From the NCBI GenBank assembly GCA_033239525.1, contig BSYO01000030.1, forward strand, positions 5,493,119-5,557,118: a stretch of DNA of 64,000 nt, written 5' to 3'. Numbering within the stretch: the first letter of the stretch is position 1; the number at the start of each line of letters is the position of its first letter. The stretch comes from Nepenthes gracilis. Taxonomy: Eukaryota > Streptophyta > Magnoliopsida > Caryophyllales > Nepenthaceae. Below, in pieces: positions 23,439 through 33,731 of the stretch. Under the pieces are notes generated by a model. The model worked only from the letters and a program-made list of their open reading frames with translations. It was not told the origin of the DNA and searched no databases. The position numbers and the translations under genes were made by a program.

Positions 23439-24658
23439 CACGATCCATCCCTACTATCTGCATAAAGTGAGCAATTATCAATTGTTAGTTGGGGAGCCGT
23501 CCTCTTTAACAAAGGAAAGGATTCATATGTGATTACAGTTCCCAACAACAGAACAGAAAAAGAACTTGGTACATTAATCTCCTTCTTTAAGCCATTTGAT
23601 CTTAGCCTTTTGCTGGAGAAAATCAAGTTCCTGAGCTATAGCTTGGAGGTAACCTGATTTAAAGACCCTCTCCTCCTCGTCGGTACCTACTCTAAGTGGA
23701 AGATGAAAGTTCGTCCATTGATATTCCTCCAATGCCTTTCGTGATCTTACAACCTCCTCAGAAGCATTTCCAACTTGATCATTGAGCCTTTTAAGAATCC
23801 TTTTTGTGTTCCTCAACTTGGATATAAGCCTGAATATCGAAACGTTTTGTATTTCCTCTTGATAGGCCTCACGAACAACTAGGGGAAATTGTAGATTCTT
23901 GGTATGAAAATTATTAAATCTATACATACCTTTCCACGCCCATTTCATGCCCTTCGAATATAGCATACAAGGAGAATGATCCGATATTCTAGCCAGAAGG
24001 AATGAAACTTTATATGTCCCAAACTCTAAAAGCCAATTTCCATTAACCACAATCTTGTCTAGCTTTCTGTAGATACAAACGGCCACATCTCTTCCATCAT
24101 TCCATGTGTAGAAGACACTATCATGACACAAATAATTAAAATCACAATCATTGAGATAATTATCTAAGTGCATGGTGCTCCTAGCATTCCAGTTACCTCC
24201 CAGTCCATTAAAAGGCGATCGGATTGCATTAAAGTCCTCCAGAGCAGCCCACGGAACCTCATGTATAGGTTTACTTTCAGCTCATAGGCTGTCCCAAAGA
24301 ACATGTCACTCAATATCCGAGTTAGCCCCATAAATAAAGGATACATAGAATGCCTTATTATTAACTTTGTTGAGTGCTTTTTAGTGAAAAATTTGGTCCT
24401 CTTTAGAGAGAATCTCCAAATCCACATGCCACGAATCCCATCCAAACCATATATGGCTTATAGATGTTATAAAATAATTCATAACCCAATTTCAGTTAGA
24501 AATTAATTGCTTGGTAATTTTATTAGCATTTCTTTCTCTAACTTTAGTTTCAACTAAACCTACAATGGAGTAGCAAGAAGAAAGGATGAATTGCCTAACC
24601 CCGTGTGCCTTGATATGACCATTCTGCCCCGAACATTCCAACATGCCACACTAATCAT
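23439..24658 (-). pseudogene. LINE ORF2: N-terminal endonuclease and linker
   Basis: ORF2 probably starts at the ATG at 24,658 (MISVACWNVRG, the usual plant LINE opening), with a frameshift soon after. LVETKV follows near 24,580. The later endonuclease part is open at 23,574-24,173: FTWNDGRDVAVCIYRKLDKI and RISDHSPCMLY, the latter containing the conserved SDH motif. It then enters the linker QAIAQELDFLQQKAKIKWLK and the TKFF segment. The endonuclease nicks target DNA to prime reverse transcription. The stretch ends at the target site of the LTR insertion. Confidence 0.85.
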
Positions 24659-24663
24659 GAGGA

Positions 24664-26900
24664 TGAGTTGAAGAGAACAATTTCCTTTTAGGTCCCCTTG
24701 GTTTTTTTCAATATTGACTTAAGTGGTTTTTCCTTGCATAGAGGCATTCCCAACTCTGACAAACCACGAGATTCCAACTGAGAAACTGAATCCACTTCAG
24801 TTGTGAATTTTTGAAGTGAAGCAATTTGCTGCCCAACAGCAGCATCAGTCGCAGAGTAATCAGACGGCATCTACTCTATAGCAATAGGCTGTGTGGGGGG
24901 ATCTTGCTCACCTTGCATTGGAAAAACCAATGATACAGTACGCTGCCTTTCAGCTCTAACAATCGATAGCCCACCATCCAAAGAGTGCTGCTGTTTTGCA
25001 TCCACGGTTGCCTGCTGATCAGAAGCACTAACTGAATGGCCGGTTAGGGAGCAAGCTTCATCACTTGCTAGGAGAGCAGGTGCATCAGCTGAAGTACCAC
25101 TCAATGAATCAGATGCACCGTAATCAGGAAGAATGGCACATGCATTAGTAACAGCCTGCATATCAACATGAGTAGAAAGTTAAGTACCTGCACCCTCAAG
25201 AGTTGGAGGGTTTTCAATGGAAGGCAGCTTATCCTTCACACAACATGAAGGAACCATGTCTACAAAAACATCAAACTGGCCATCTGTGGGGCAAGACTCA
25301 TCACCCTCTTGGAGGGCTGGAAATGCATTGGCAATAACCACTATTGCTCCCAGAATAAAACTGTCCTGATCACTAACTCTGTGAACGTGTTTCTTCAGAC
25401 CTAGAATTGCCATTTTCAAGTGAGTACTTGGCAGCGTTCAGCCTGTAGGATGATATATCTCTTAGGATTGCATTGGGAAGAACTATAGCCAATTTGTTGG
25501 CAAATTCCACATCGAATAGGTTTCCGTTGATAATCAATGTCCACCTCTATAACTTGTTCAATCTCTAAATCTGAACATCTTCCTATATTCAACCAGACTT
25601 TGGAAGGTAGAGAAGCAGTAGCACCGACCTCTATGCAGACTTCAGCGAAACCCATGCGCTCCATTCTAGCCATGGTGGCATCTAACTAAATGGGCTTTCC
25701 TATAGTACTCGCCAACTAAGCCCAAATGGAGTCTGGAATTCCACAGGTACATTAATCAAATTGATCCAAATCGGGAAGGATTTATGCTCATCCGTAGACA
25801 ATGCCATCCCAAGTTTCCATCATTTAAGAAACAAAGTTCTCCCCGCAAATACCCAAGGACCATTTGCCAAATATTTATCCATCATCTCCTGGGAGGAGAA
25901 CTAAAGAAAAAGAATCCATTATCATTTTCAGCCACAAAACAAATCCCAAATCGTGTCCATATTTTTTGAGCAATGAAGTTCACTATATGAAAATTCAGTG
26001 GTTTCTCATAGAAATACCCAACCAAAGTGGCACTCCATACATCTTCCCCCTGTTTAAGCACTTCTTTTAGCTTGGTTATTTCTATGACATCCCAATCAAT
26101 TTTCTGTGGGGGGAAATATTTTAGAGCCAAGCTATTTAAAGGTTCCTCCTACTGAACAATAGTGGACCAAGAAGGCTGACACATACCTCCCAACACCACT
26201 TGAGAAGCCCTTGAGATACATGGGAAGGAGAAAGAATCTTACCCACATTCGTTGCAATTTTCTAATTTGGCTCCCCCAAAACATCATCCGAAATTGAAGA
26301 ACTGCCCACCATCTGAGGAGCACACATTGAGTCAACCTTGTCACTAGGAAGAGAAAGTGCTTCAGTTTCTTGTGAAGCTGTCGGAAGAACAGAGAGACGC
26401 CTCTTGTGTTCTTTCGAATCTTGCTCAGAAACCTGGGGAATCCCAACATTCTCCATTGAAAGCGAATTATGGGCTACCACTACATTCTCCATAGAAAGTT
26501 GAAGGCTTTCATCCATAACGTCTTGACCAACCAGTAAAGTTGGAAACTTCGATGTAGAAGGAGCCGCCCTGTTAGATGAAACTGGAACATGTCAAGAAAC
26601 AGGGAGAGGCGAAAAGCGATCCAGGGAGAGATAAGGCTGAGAGGACAAAGTAGCCACAGATTTGTCAGATGGAAAGCTGGAATGAGGATGGCCAAGAGAG
26701 AACTGTGGACTAGACGCGAAGGCTCCTGTGGAGGTTAATGATGATGCCAGAAGGGCGACGCCACTGGAGGACACCGGCAGGGATGAAACAACAGTTCGGG
26801 GGCATGAAGAGGGAGACTGAGGAGAGGCCAGCGGACACCCCCAGAAGGCCAACCATAGCTGACTCCGCAGGGGGAAGCAATCTACAGTAGAAGTGGCGAA
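24664..26900 (-). pseudogene. LINE ORF1-like protein with CCHC knuckle (DUF4283 type)
   Basis: Read on the minus strand with frameshifts, this shows STDEHKSFPIWINLINVPVE near 25,780, then FAEVCIEVGATASLPSKVWL and a zinc knuckle CGICQQIGYSSSQCN near 25,490, the usual plant LINE ORF1 order. Ser/Gln-rich low-complexity tails follow at 25,419-24,688, ending KPLKSILKKTKG, a basic end typical of this protein. The upstream part (26,516-26,262) is Ser-rich. The protein would bind LINE RNA. At least four stops or frame changes are present. Confidence 0.75.
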
Positions 26901-26937
26901 GGGCGAATGAAAAAACTCGAGAGAGAAGGGAGAGCCA

Positions 26938-26942
26938 CTCTC
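26938..26942. repeat. Target-site duplication (CTCTC), left copy
   Basis: CTCTC abuts the LTR terminus TGATACAG at 26,943 and is identical to CTCTC at 31,129-31,133 on the other side of the element. Confidence 0.9.
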
Positions 26943-27239
26943 TGATACAGTCTCCATGTAGTCGCCTGCGATGATGAGAAAAGTGCAGCGGAAGGAGAGA
27001 TTTGCAGAGGAGGGCGAGGGGAGCGTGCGCGAGAGAAGGAGGAAAAGGGAAATAGGGAGAGGAAAATCGAGGGAGAAGGACAGAGTGAAGAGGGAGACGG
27101 AGAGAGAGAGAGAGAAAATTAGAGTAATAATTTCTTTTTTTCTCATTACGGATGTAGCCTTATAATTATAGGAGAATGGGTAACTGAAAGAAACAGAGAA
27201 CGGGAAAACGGGAAACGGCGTAATATTAGGCTCGTAACA
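26943..27239 (-). repeat. 3' LTR of the gene-capturing element
   Basis: This matches the 5' LTR along its full length with roughly 20-25 substitutions or small gaps counted by eye (about 93% identity), indicating an insertion that is not recent. A GA/CT-rich tract at about 27,090-27,117 is the main length difference. The ORF 26,592-27,146 through it is a chance fusion of LTR and LINE. Confidence 0.9.
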
Positions 27240-27376
27240 TTGCCCCGTCCATCAAAAGAACATTGTCCTTAAGGTTAGACACGAAGATAAAATTCGAAAG
27301 CATCATGATCCAACGCAATTCAATATTTCCCCGGGTCCCATTGTCGTCTGCATTTGTCGTAGCTCCACTCGTTACC
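27240..27376 (-). other. Element tail before the 3' LTR, possible integrase C-terminal remnant
   Basis: The minus strand ends SNLKDNVLLMDGAMLRA and a stop inside the LTR start. From memory, many plant Ty3/gypsy integrases end in a NLEDKV-type sequence next to the polypurine tract, so this may be the original 3' coding end of the parent element. The match is short and not conclusive. Confidence 0.4.
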
Positions 27377-27526
27377 CTGCAAGATGTTGACAGAGTGTTC
27401 AAACTGGCCGCATTTTTTGTACAGCATTGTTGCTGTCTGCAGTGTATCCAAATTATTAGGACCCAGTTGAAATATCTGCTCATAGGATTCAGCAGCTTTC
27501 TCATAATTTCCAATCTCTATGTACCG
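27377..27526 (-). pseudogene. Captured TPR-protein fragment (TFIIIC subunit-like)
   Basis: Fifty uninterrupted codons starting RYIEIGNYEKAAESYEQIF and ending KKCGQFEHSVNILQ have the helix spacing of tetratricopeptide repeats (NYEKAAESYEQIFQLGPNN). They resemble from memory the TPR region of plant TFIIIC subunit 3 / tau131 (SFC4-type), a subunit of the RNA polymerase III assembly factor. The preceding DILVLH, read in the BIG frame, may be part of the same fragment displaced by a single-base frameshift. It is in a different frame from the BIG fragment and has no start codon of its own, so it would not be made as a protein. Identification as a TPR is firm; as TFIIIC it is probable. Confidence 0.6.
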
Positions 27527-29079
27527 TGAAGCACGAGGATATCTAAGAGTAAGATCTGGTCTGCCAAACTACCATATTTTTCGCCATCTTCATCCCTTAT
27601 TACCACAGCACTAATGATTTTCCTCATGTCTTCGTTTGTGGTTACTTCAAAGAGATTCCTGACGGAAATATTGTTGAATTGTGTCTTCTTAACAGTCCTA
27701 GTGGAACCTGGCCCAGGACAATTTATATAGCCCATCAACACATATACAACACTCGGTAGTTGAGACCTCACAACTGTGAACAAAGTGACAAACAGATCCA
27801 CTAGACCTTCTGCTGCCACAGAAGTAGTTTCAGAATCCCATGTACTACATTGAGTAAAATGACTGGAAGTTAGTGACTCCTCGTCATCAGTTATTTTGTT
27901 TTCGTTCTTGTCGTCCACACTATTGAATATGGGGGAAATGACATATTTGAAAAGAAGACTCCAAAAAGGACGTGAAAAGAGACGGTAGTGATCCCCGAGA
28001 ATGTTAAAGAGCACTTCCAAGGAACCTTTTCGATAGTTGCTGCTGGGATCGGATGTCAATTTTGATAACCCAGAGAGTAGAGGCATCCAAAAGGAGACAT
28101 TTTCATCTTTAGTGGTAAAATCGTATCCATCAAAACCACCCTCCGTGCTCGCTAAGATGTATGAATAATCATCCTTCTTATCCTCATTACAGACTAATCC
28201 CTCTTCTGCAAGTTTGACAGCACAAAACCTGAGGAAAGCAATGGCATTGAGGCTAACATCACTGTTAAATCGACTACTTGTGAAAGTGATTAGGCATCGA
28301 ACGTAGTTAGTGAAAGTCATCAATTCCATAGTCTCAAAGGCCAATGCCACTACACTTTTCCTCTCATCAGCTGCAACAACTGTGAAAACCATAAACATGC
28401 TTTTCCAGCCAGATTTCACATTGCTGACACGAATGAGGACCATCTGGGAAATGCACCGAACTATAAATTCTCTACTTTCAGTAGAGCTGCTTTTCTGCAT
28501 AACAACAACAAATGGCCTCAAAAATTCATTTTGAAATTTATAATTTGCAAGCTCTTCGCGCTCTAGAAATTCCATTGCAAGCTGCCGCAATGAATACATC
28601 ACAAAAATTGCTACTGAGAGGTTCTCTGACAAGCCAACTGATACAAAGAAGTCTGAAAGAACATTCCATATGCGAGACCAAACTAGTCTGATCCGGTTCA
28701 TATTGTAGTGCGCAACTTCAACAACTTTTGTGAGGCTGAACACACGAGGATCGATAGGAGACTACAACTCTGACATCGCAACTTTGCAAAGGGCCTTCAC
28801 AAATGATACGATTGCGTCGCTGTTTAGCCTTTGGCTATGGGCAATTATGTGATTCAACTCATAGCTTCCAATTTGATCAAGCAGATTCAAGTTTGAAATG
28901 AAGTTATTGACTTTCTCTGGAGTCACTAGTTTGGAAGCGTGATGGGCAAATCGCAGAGTGCGGTGCGAAGCTGAAGGGCACTGTAACAAGAGATAACAAC
29001 GACACGTGAAGCTCATTTGCATCCTCATAATTGTCACGAGCAATTCCAAAGGACTATGGGCCAATTTCAACTGCCACAT
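27517..29079 (-). pseudogene. Captured BIG-type ARF guanine-nucleotide exchange factor fragment, intron-free
   Basis: About 520 codons in one frame read as the C-terminal (post-Sec7, HDS) part of plant BIG1/BIG2/BIG3 proteins, which activate ARF GTPases at the Golgi/TGN. Landmarks are LNLLDQIGSYELNHIIAHSQ, FVKALCKVAMSEL, TKVVEVAHYNMNRIRLVWSR, REELANYKFQNEFLRPFVVV, NVKSGWKSMFMVFTVVAADE, SDVSLNAIAFLRFCAVKLAE and VRSQLPSVVYVL. One in-frame stop (TAG at 28,762-28,764) sits where the family has Gln, a single C-to-T change. After AFETM, about 14 codons usual in the family are missing before TFTNYVRC. The catalytic Sec7 domain is absent. Similarity fades after about 27,690 (GPGSTRT). No intron interrupts the reading, so the copy came from spliced RNA. 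The 408-codon part downstream of the stop is fully open. Confidence 0.88.
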
Positions 29080-30828
29080 CTTCCTCTATTAGCTACAATG
29101 TTACAGCCCTCTGGATCTTGATTGCTGTTTCTGCGGTTGGAAATGTTTGCAGTTGGGATGAGGGTATGATGCGGAACAGAATGGCATCATCTCGGTAGAA
29201 CAAAAGTATCTCCGCAGAACAGCAACAACTCGGCAGAACAGAAGCATCACGGCAATACAAATGAATCGCGGTAGTTAGAGTCAAGTGCAATCTCAACTTT
29301 GCACATGTGTGTGAAACTAACAGAGAATACATGAGAAGAATGTATGAACGCCAACCCAGCAATTCAACCGTAAATGGAAATGTAGTCCGCAATTCGGTAG
29401 GATGGTTGTAGCGCCCGATTGCTCCGTCTGGGGCCTCGTCCCAAACCATCGAAATTTTCCAAGAAGTGTCGTCAAATAATGTTGCCGTTTCCAGGGGTGC
29501 CCATTCAGGAAAAACTTCATAATGAAATCGTGGGATGATAGACAGTTTATCTGCAAGAGTGGCTAGCAATTGTGCCTGTCTAATTGTCCAGACAAGGAGG
29601 TGAAATTGCCAGCGAATACAATTTTTCTCGATGCCCCAATTTGATGTGCGCAGCGCTTGTAGTTGAAGAAAAGATGTTGCGTGCAGCGTTCGAAATTGCA
29701 ATTGGAAGGAATCTCGGTTTGAGCTACAGTAGGACCTCGGTCCTGCGCTACAGTTGAACCGAGAGGAAATGAACCGAGGTGATGGAGAAGGACTACGCAG
29801 AGAGTAGGGGAGCCATTGTCGATTCTTCCCACACGAGCATGGATTCTTTCCACAAGAATCCAACATGCTTTTCTCAAGCATTGGAAGAACAGAGGAAATC
29901 ACGGACAGAGATGCTTGAGCAAGAGTCGATTCTTTCGACTGTGGCACCTCATCATCTCCACCAAGGCTACCAAGGCCCGACAATTTCATAGCCAATTGGT
30001 CGCTTCGTTGCTGTTCGATTCGGGCCAAGTACAGCAAACTCTCAGCGAGGGGTGGGAGAATTAGTTTAGTGGTGGATGCGTTAGAGGTGTTACCGGATGC
30101 AGGTGACAAGTTTGGTAGATATGCGTGAGGCTGTTGTAGGTGGATTTGGTTCAAGGGAGGGAAAATGTCCGTGTGGGTGGTTCGAATCTGTGTGATAGTA
30201 GAGAAGGAGGAAACGATTCGAGCAGCAGGTGATGGTACTGACGCCGTGCTCGAAGTAATGGAAGTGTGAGGAAAATTTGCAAAAGTGGAAGCCGAAATCG
30301 GTGATGAAGTTGAAGACGACGAGAAACTTGTAGTTGACAACGGTAGTCGTCGATGAGGTTGATGCGGTAATGCCAAATTTGTTCAGAGGTGGGAGTATAA
30401 TTGGCGATTTGCGGTACAGGTGGTTGTACGGAACCAGCGATGGAAGCAATTTCTGGTTGAAGTAAGGGAACAGGAAGAACGGTGTTGACGTCTAGTAGAA
30501 TTGGTGGCATTCTGAGAGAGATTTGGGTTGTAGTTTGAGGAGACAGGTGTGGACTTACACTTGAAGGCTCCATGAACGAATTAGTAGGTAAGAGCAACGT
30601 GGGCGCCAGAGTATTTCGCTCAAATCTTGTGAGCGATTGCCGGATGTCAGCCATGAAATGTTGAATTTGTGCTGTTGTTGAAACCGTGGTGGACAAGGTG
30701 GCTCCACATCTGTCGGTATCACGTCAGAGACCCTTCATCTCGTTGGCCAGTGCGGCGACAGACCTCTCGAGCGCTTCGAGAGCTTGTGCTTCGATCTCCT
30801 CTGCATTTCTCTCAATGAAAGCACCAAC
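29080..30828 (-). pseudogene. Gag-leader-like and unidentified region of the gene-capturing element
   Basis: The first part after the 5' LTR reads ERNAEEIEAQALEALERSVA then, after a stop, MADIRQSLTRFERNTLAPT, resembling the coiled start of gypsy gag proteins. A long Ser/Thr/Pro-rich stretch follows in overlapping frames (30,696-30,151 and 30,376-29,093, the latter 427 codons open). No gag core, protease or zinc knuckle was recognised. Near 29,460-29,380 APDGAIGRYNHPTELRTTFP distantly recalls the chromodomain-like end of gypsy integrases, but frames do not agree. What the 29,080-29,800 part encodes is not known. Confidence 0.45.
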
Positions 30829-31128
30829 TGATACAGTCTCCATGTAGTCGCCGGCGATGATGAGAAAAGTGCAACAGAAGGGGAGATTTGCAGAGGAGGG
30901 CGAGGGGAGCATGCACGAGAGAAGGAGGAAAAGGGAAATAGGGAGAGGGAAATCGAGGGAAAAGGACAGAGTGAAGAGGGAGACGCAGAGGAAGAGAGAG
31001 AGAAAATTAGAGTAATAATTCCTTTTTTTTTTCATTACGGACGTAGCCTTACAATTATAGGGGAACAGGTAACTGAAAGAAACGGGAAACGAGAAAACGG
31101 GAAACGGCGTAATATTAGGCTCGTAACA
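30829..31128 (-). repeat. 5' LTR of the gene-capturing element
   Basis: This is a 300-bp direct repeat of 26,943-27,239, beginning TGTTACGAGCC and ending CTGTATCA on the minus strand. The right edge meets CTCTC at 31,129-31,133. Confidence 0.9.
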
Positions 31129-31133
31129 CTCTC
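31129..31133. repeat. Target-site duplication (CTCTC), right copy
   Basis: This matches 26,938-26,942 exactly and abuts the LTR terminus CTCGTAACA. Confidence 0.9.
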
Positions 31134-31149
31134 ACTCTAGACTTCTAGT

Positions 31150-33731
31150 GAAAAATTAAATGACACTGGAAGATATTTTGTTAGAATTAATCCTTATTGA
31201 AGATAATTTTGATTAGTACTAGTGTCCAAAGAGTAATTAGTTTTAGGTGTTATTTATTGTTAACTATTAAGATAATTTGGCAATATTAATTTTAAAAATT
31301 AATATTTGTTATGAGTTGTAAATATTTTTCTTTATTTTATTGATTGACTTCATAAGTAGGTATTGATAGGTTGATTTGTGCAGTGGAAGCTTTATTTTGG
31401 ATTGGTTGTAATACTTTTGATTCAAATAGTAATAATATGAAGCCTAATCGTAATTCTGTAATTTTATATTGTTAAATTTAATTTGTTTTCAATTCTTTAA
31501 TCTCTAATTTTAATTTCTTAATTTTGTCTTATAACTTTCGTATGGTGATTTATTTAAATAAAGATTGAGAGGGATATTTTTAAATACTTTGTTAAACTGA
31601 ATGACTCTAAGTTTTCTTATATTTGCTTTTGGGTTAATAAGTTTTCTAGCATTAAATAGTATTAGTATTTAATATCTGAATTTTCTATTTTATCTATAAT
31701 ATTTATAAAAAATTTTTTCTTATCTTTTGTACTTAATATATTAACTTGTTAAAATTTATAGTAACATAAATGTTAGATTTCATTGTCATTTTGTTATGAT
31801 TCAGATTCAGAATAGGATGATGAATTGCTAGATTTATTTTTTTGGACTTCATAAATCTAATTGTCCTCATTTTTTGTATGATATTCTTGTGCCTTAGAAT
31901 CATGGAGTGACAAAGAGGCTATGTTATAACACATTTGCTCACATTCTTTAATTGATTCATATATTCTGTTTTTAAACTTATATTGATCAAACTTATGATC
32001 AGGTCATTTATATTTCTAACATATTATCCTGAGAGGTTGATGATTTGGTTTAGATGTCCTATTAGCAATTTTAGTTTGTCTTATATATTTTTTGTATGGC
32101 TTATTATTTTGTGGAGTCGGATTAGATTGCATATAAAACTTTTTGAAATATTTTGGTTTAGTTCTAAATGATGCTCTTAATTTTTTTTATTCCATATTAT
32201 TGATAAAATACTCTCATTTGGGCTTTGAATTATTTGTCATTATAGTTTTTTTTATTATTTATATTCTTAGCATAGTTATAATTCTTGCGTTTTAATAAAA
32301 GTAAAGAGTTGTCCATATGTCATATTATTCCATAAAATAGCTCTACCACCAATTAAGCCAGTCAATTTCATTAAAATTCTTTTTGAAAATAAGGTTGGCA
32401 ATTCTACAACAAATCTTTCTTTTTAGAAATATTCATTGTAGTCTCTTCATTTGAAAATATAGGTAATAAATAAATCTTTTACAATTTAAAGTTATGTAGA
32501 GTTAGACATTTTAAATTAGAGAGAATTATTTTGAGCTTGCTACTTCTTCATTAGCATTTCCAACGAATGCTTATGATATTGTGATAATAAGAATTTCTAC
32601 AGTATTTTCTCATTGTTCAAATTGGTTTATATCATCTTCACCAATAACTTGAACGAATTAAGTGGTTGAGGATATACTCTTTCTGATATAAAGTCAAGCA
32701 CTATCTCAATAGAATTTGAGCATGCTCATAAAACCAGTAATAATAAATTTGCATGCTTGATAATCTCTAATATGTTGAAGTTGGCAGGCCATAGCAACCA
32801 TGTCAATGTCATGGAGTAAGCAACTTATTTTGTATTCAAACGTATCATCAATGTTTTATTTATGGATGACTTCTTTGTTGAATACTTTAGATTGAAACTG
32901 GATTCTTTTTTTGCATTAAATATCTAGTGGCGTCGGTCGAGAATAATTTCTACGTTGATATATTCTAGGAGGATTAGTAGTATACCTTTGTGATTGCCGA
33001 ATTTTGTTGATTTCTTGATCTTTATTAGAAGTGTCTTCATTTTTGATCTATGGTTTGGATTGTTTTGATCAAATTAGGTGGATTGGAGGAGAATGGAGTT
33101 AATTGTTATATTTTTTGAGTGAGTTTTTGTAATAAGACATTAGTCCCTTTTTAGGATAATTGACTAATATCCTTTCAAGATAATGTGCATGGTGAACTAA
33201 GGCATGGAGAAATACTGTGATGAAAAATAATGGTTGATTTTGGCTTATTATGTAATATATTTTATATTTTATCTAATTATTTTGGTATGGTATGTAGCAT
33301 TCAAAATTGGTAATTATTTTGCTTATAAATCTTTTTAATATCTTTTAAAGTTGCCACATTGGTTGGGTCTCTATCAACACCTTTCTTAAAAGGTGTTAGT
33401 GTGATTTGAGTGTCATCTATATTTTGTTTGAGTGATGCTAATGGGTTGTCCATTAATTTGTTATCCTTCTATTAAAATTAATTTCTTTGTTAATTTCATC
33501 TTATAATAGGAATTTTGGCATAAGTTTGTTTCTATTAGTACAAAGTAAAAACCATTCAAAAATTAAGATGTCTATTTTGAGTTCATTCACAGTTTGTTTC
33601 CAAATATCTCTATATTTGCTTGTTTATTCTTTGGTAAAAAATAAAAAATATCATTTTCAAAGATTATTTTTTGTCTAGAATTCTTTTTTTAAATAATCCA
33701 TATTTGGAATTGATGTGTCATGGGTCCAAGT
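31150..33731 (-). mobile_element. Endogenous caulimovirid-like capsid / zinc-knuckle region
   Basis: The minus strand reads in broken frames as the gag-like capsid part of a plant pararetrovirus-like polyprotein. A segment near 32,440 contains NEYF and KERFVVELPTLFSKRI, a YTYGQL-like segment follows (MTYGQLFTFI), then a basic linker KKFYMQSNPTPQNNKPYKK near 32,110. A degraded zinc knuckle near 31,990 has lost its Cys residues, and an acidic tail is followed by IDKIENSDIK near 31,700. Many stops are present. The left limit is uncertain because the gene-capturing element and LINE abut it; the right limit is the Tat LTR. Together with the minus-strand movement-protein region at 53.6-54.7 kb it has the order expected for one element split by the Tat insertion. 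Confidence 0.65.

Larger units (their letters stand above)
17590..26942 (-). mobile_element. L1-type LINE retrotransposon, split by a 3.9-kb LTR insertion
   Basis: ORF1-like, endonuclease and reverse transcriptase regions follow in order on the minus strand from about 26,900 to 17,600, but 19,555-23,433 is a later insertion with a 5-bp duplication. Without the insert the LINE is about 5.5 kb. A second copy of the same family lies at 55.7-59.2 kb. Across the insertion point the reading resumes (MDRAN on one side, DLVDKNKFC on the other), and this corresponds to TNHANPPINRERLFPF in the second copy. The 5' end is obscured by the gene-capturing LTR element inserted at 26,942/31,129. No poly(A) tail or target duplication was found at the 3' end. 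Confidence 0.85.
26943..31128 (-). mobile_element. Non-autonomous LTR retrotransposon carrying host-gene fragments (4,186 bp)
   Basis: Both ends carry direct repeats of 297 and 300 bp with TG...CA termini on the minus strand (TGTTACGAGCC...CTGTATCA), and the whole is flanked by the perfect duplication CTCTC. After the 5' LTR the minus strand reads GTTGGTGCTTTCATTGAGAG, so a primer-site-like TGG lies two bases from the LTR. GGACGGGGCAA just before the 3' LTR fits a polypurine tract. The body holds a gag-leader-like Ser/Pro-rich region, a BIG-type ARF-GEF fragment and a TPR-protein fragment, with no protease, RT or integrase core recognised. Without a polymerase it must have been mobilised in trans by a related gypsy element. 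It is inserted at the 5' part of the LINE. Confidence 0.9.

Noticed and set aside
26592..27146. 184-codon ORF with a hydrophobic start resembling a signal peptide
   Set aside because: The hydrophobic start is the LTR's CT-rich tract read in frame, and the same peptide recurs at 30,724-31,035 from the other LTR. The remainder is LINE sequence.
27517..28743. 408-codon ORF as an active host BIG gene
   Set aside because: It has no Sec7 domain, no introns and a stop just upstream, and it is enclosed by LTRs and target duplications, so it is a captured fragment.
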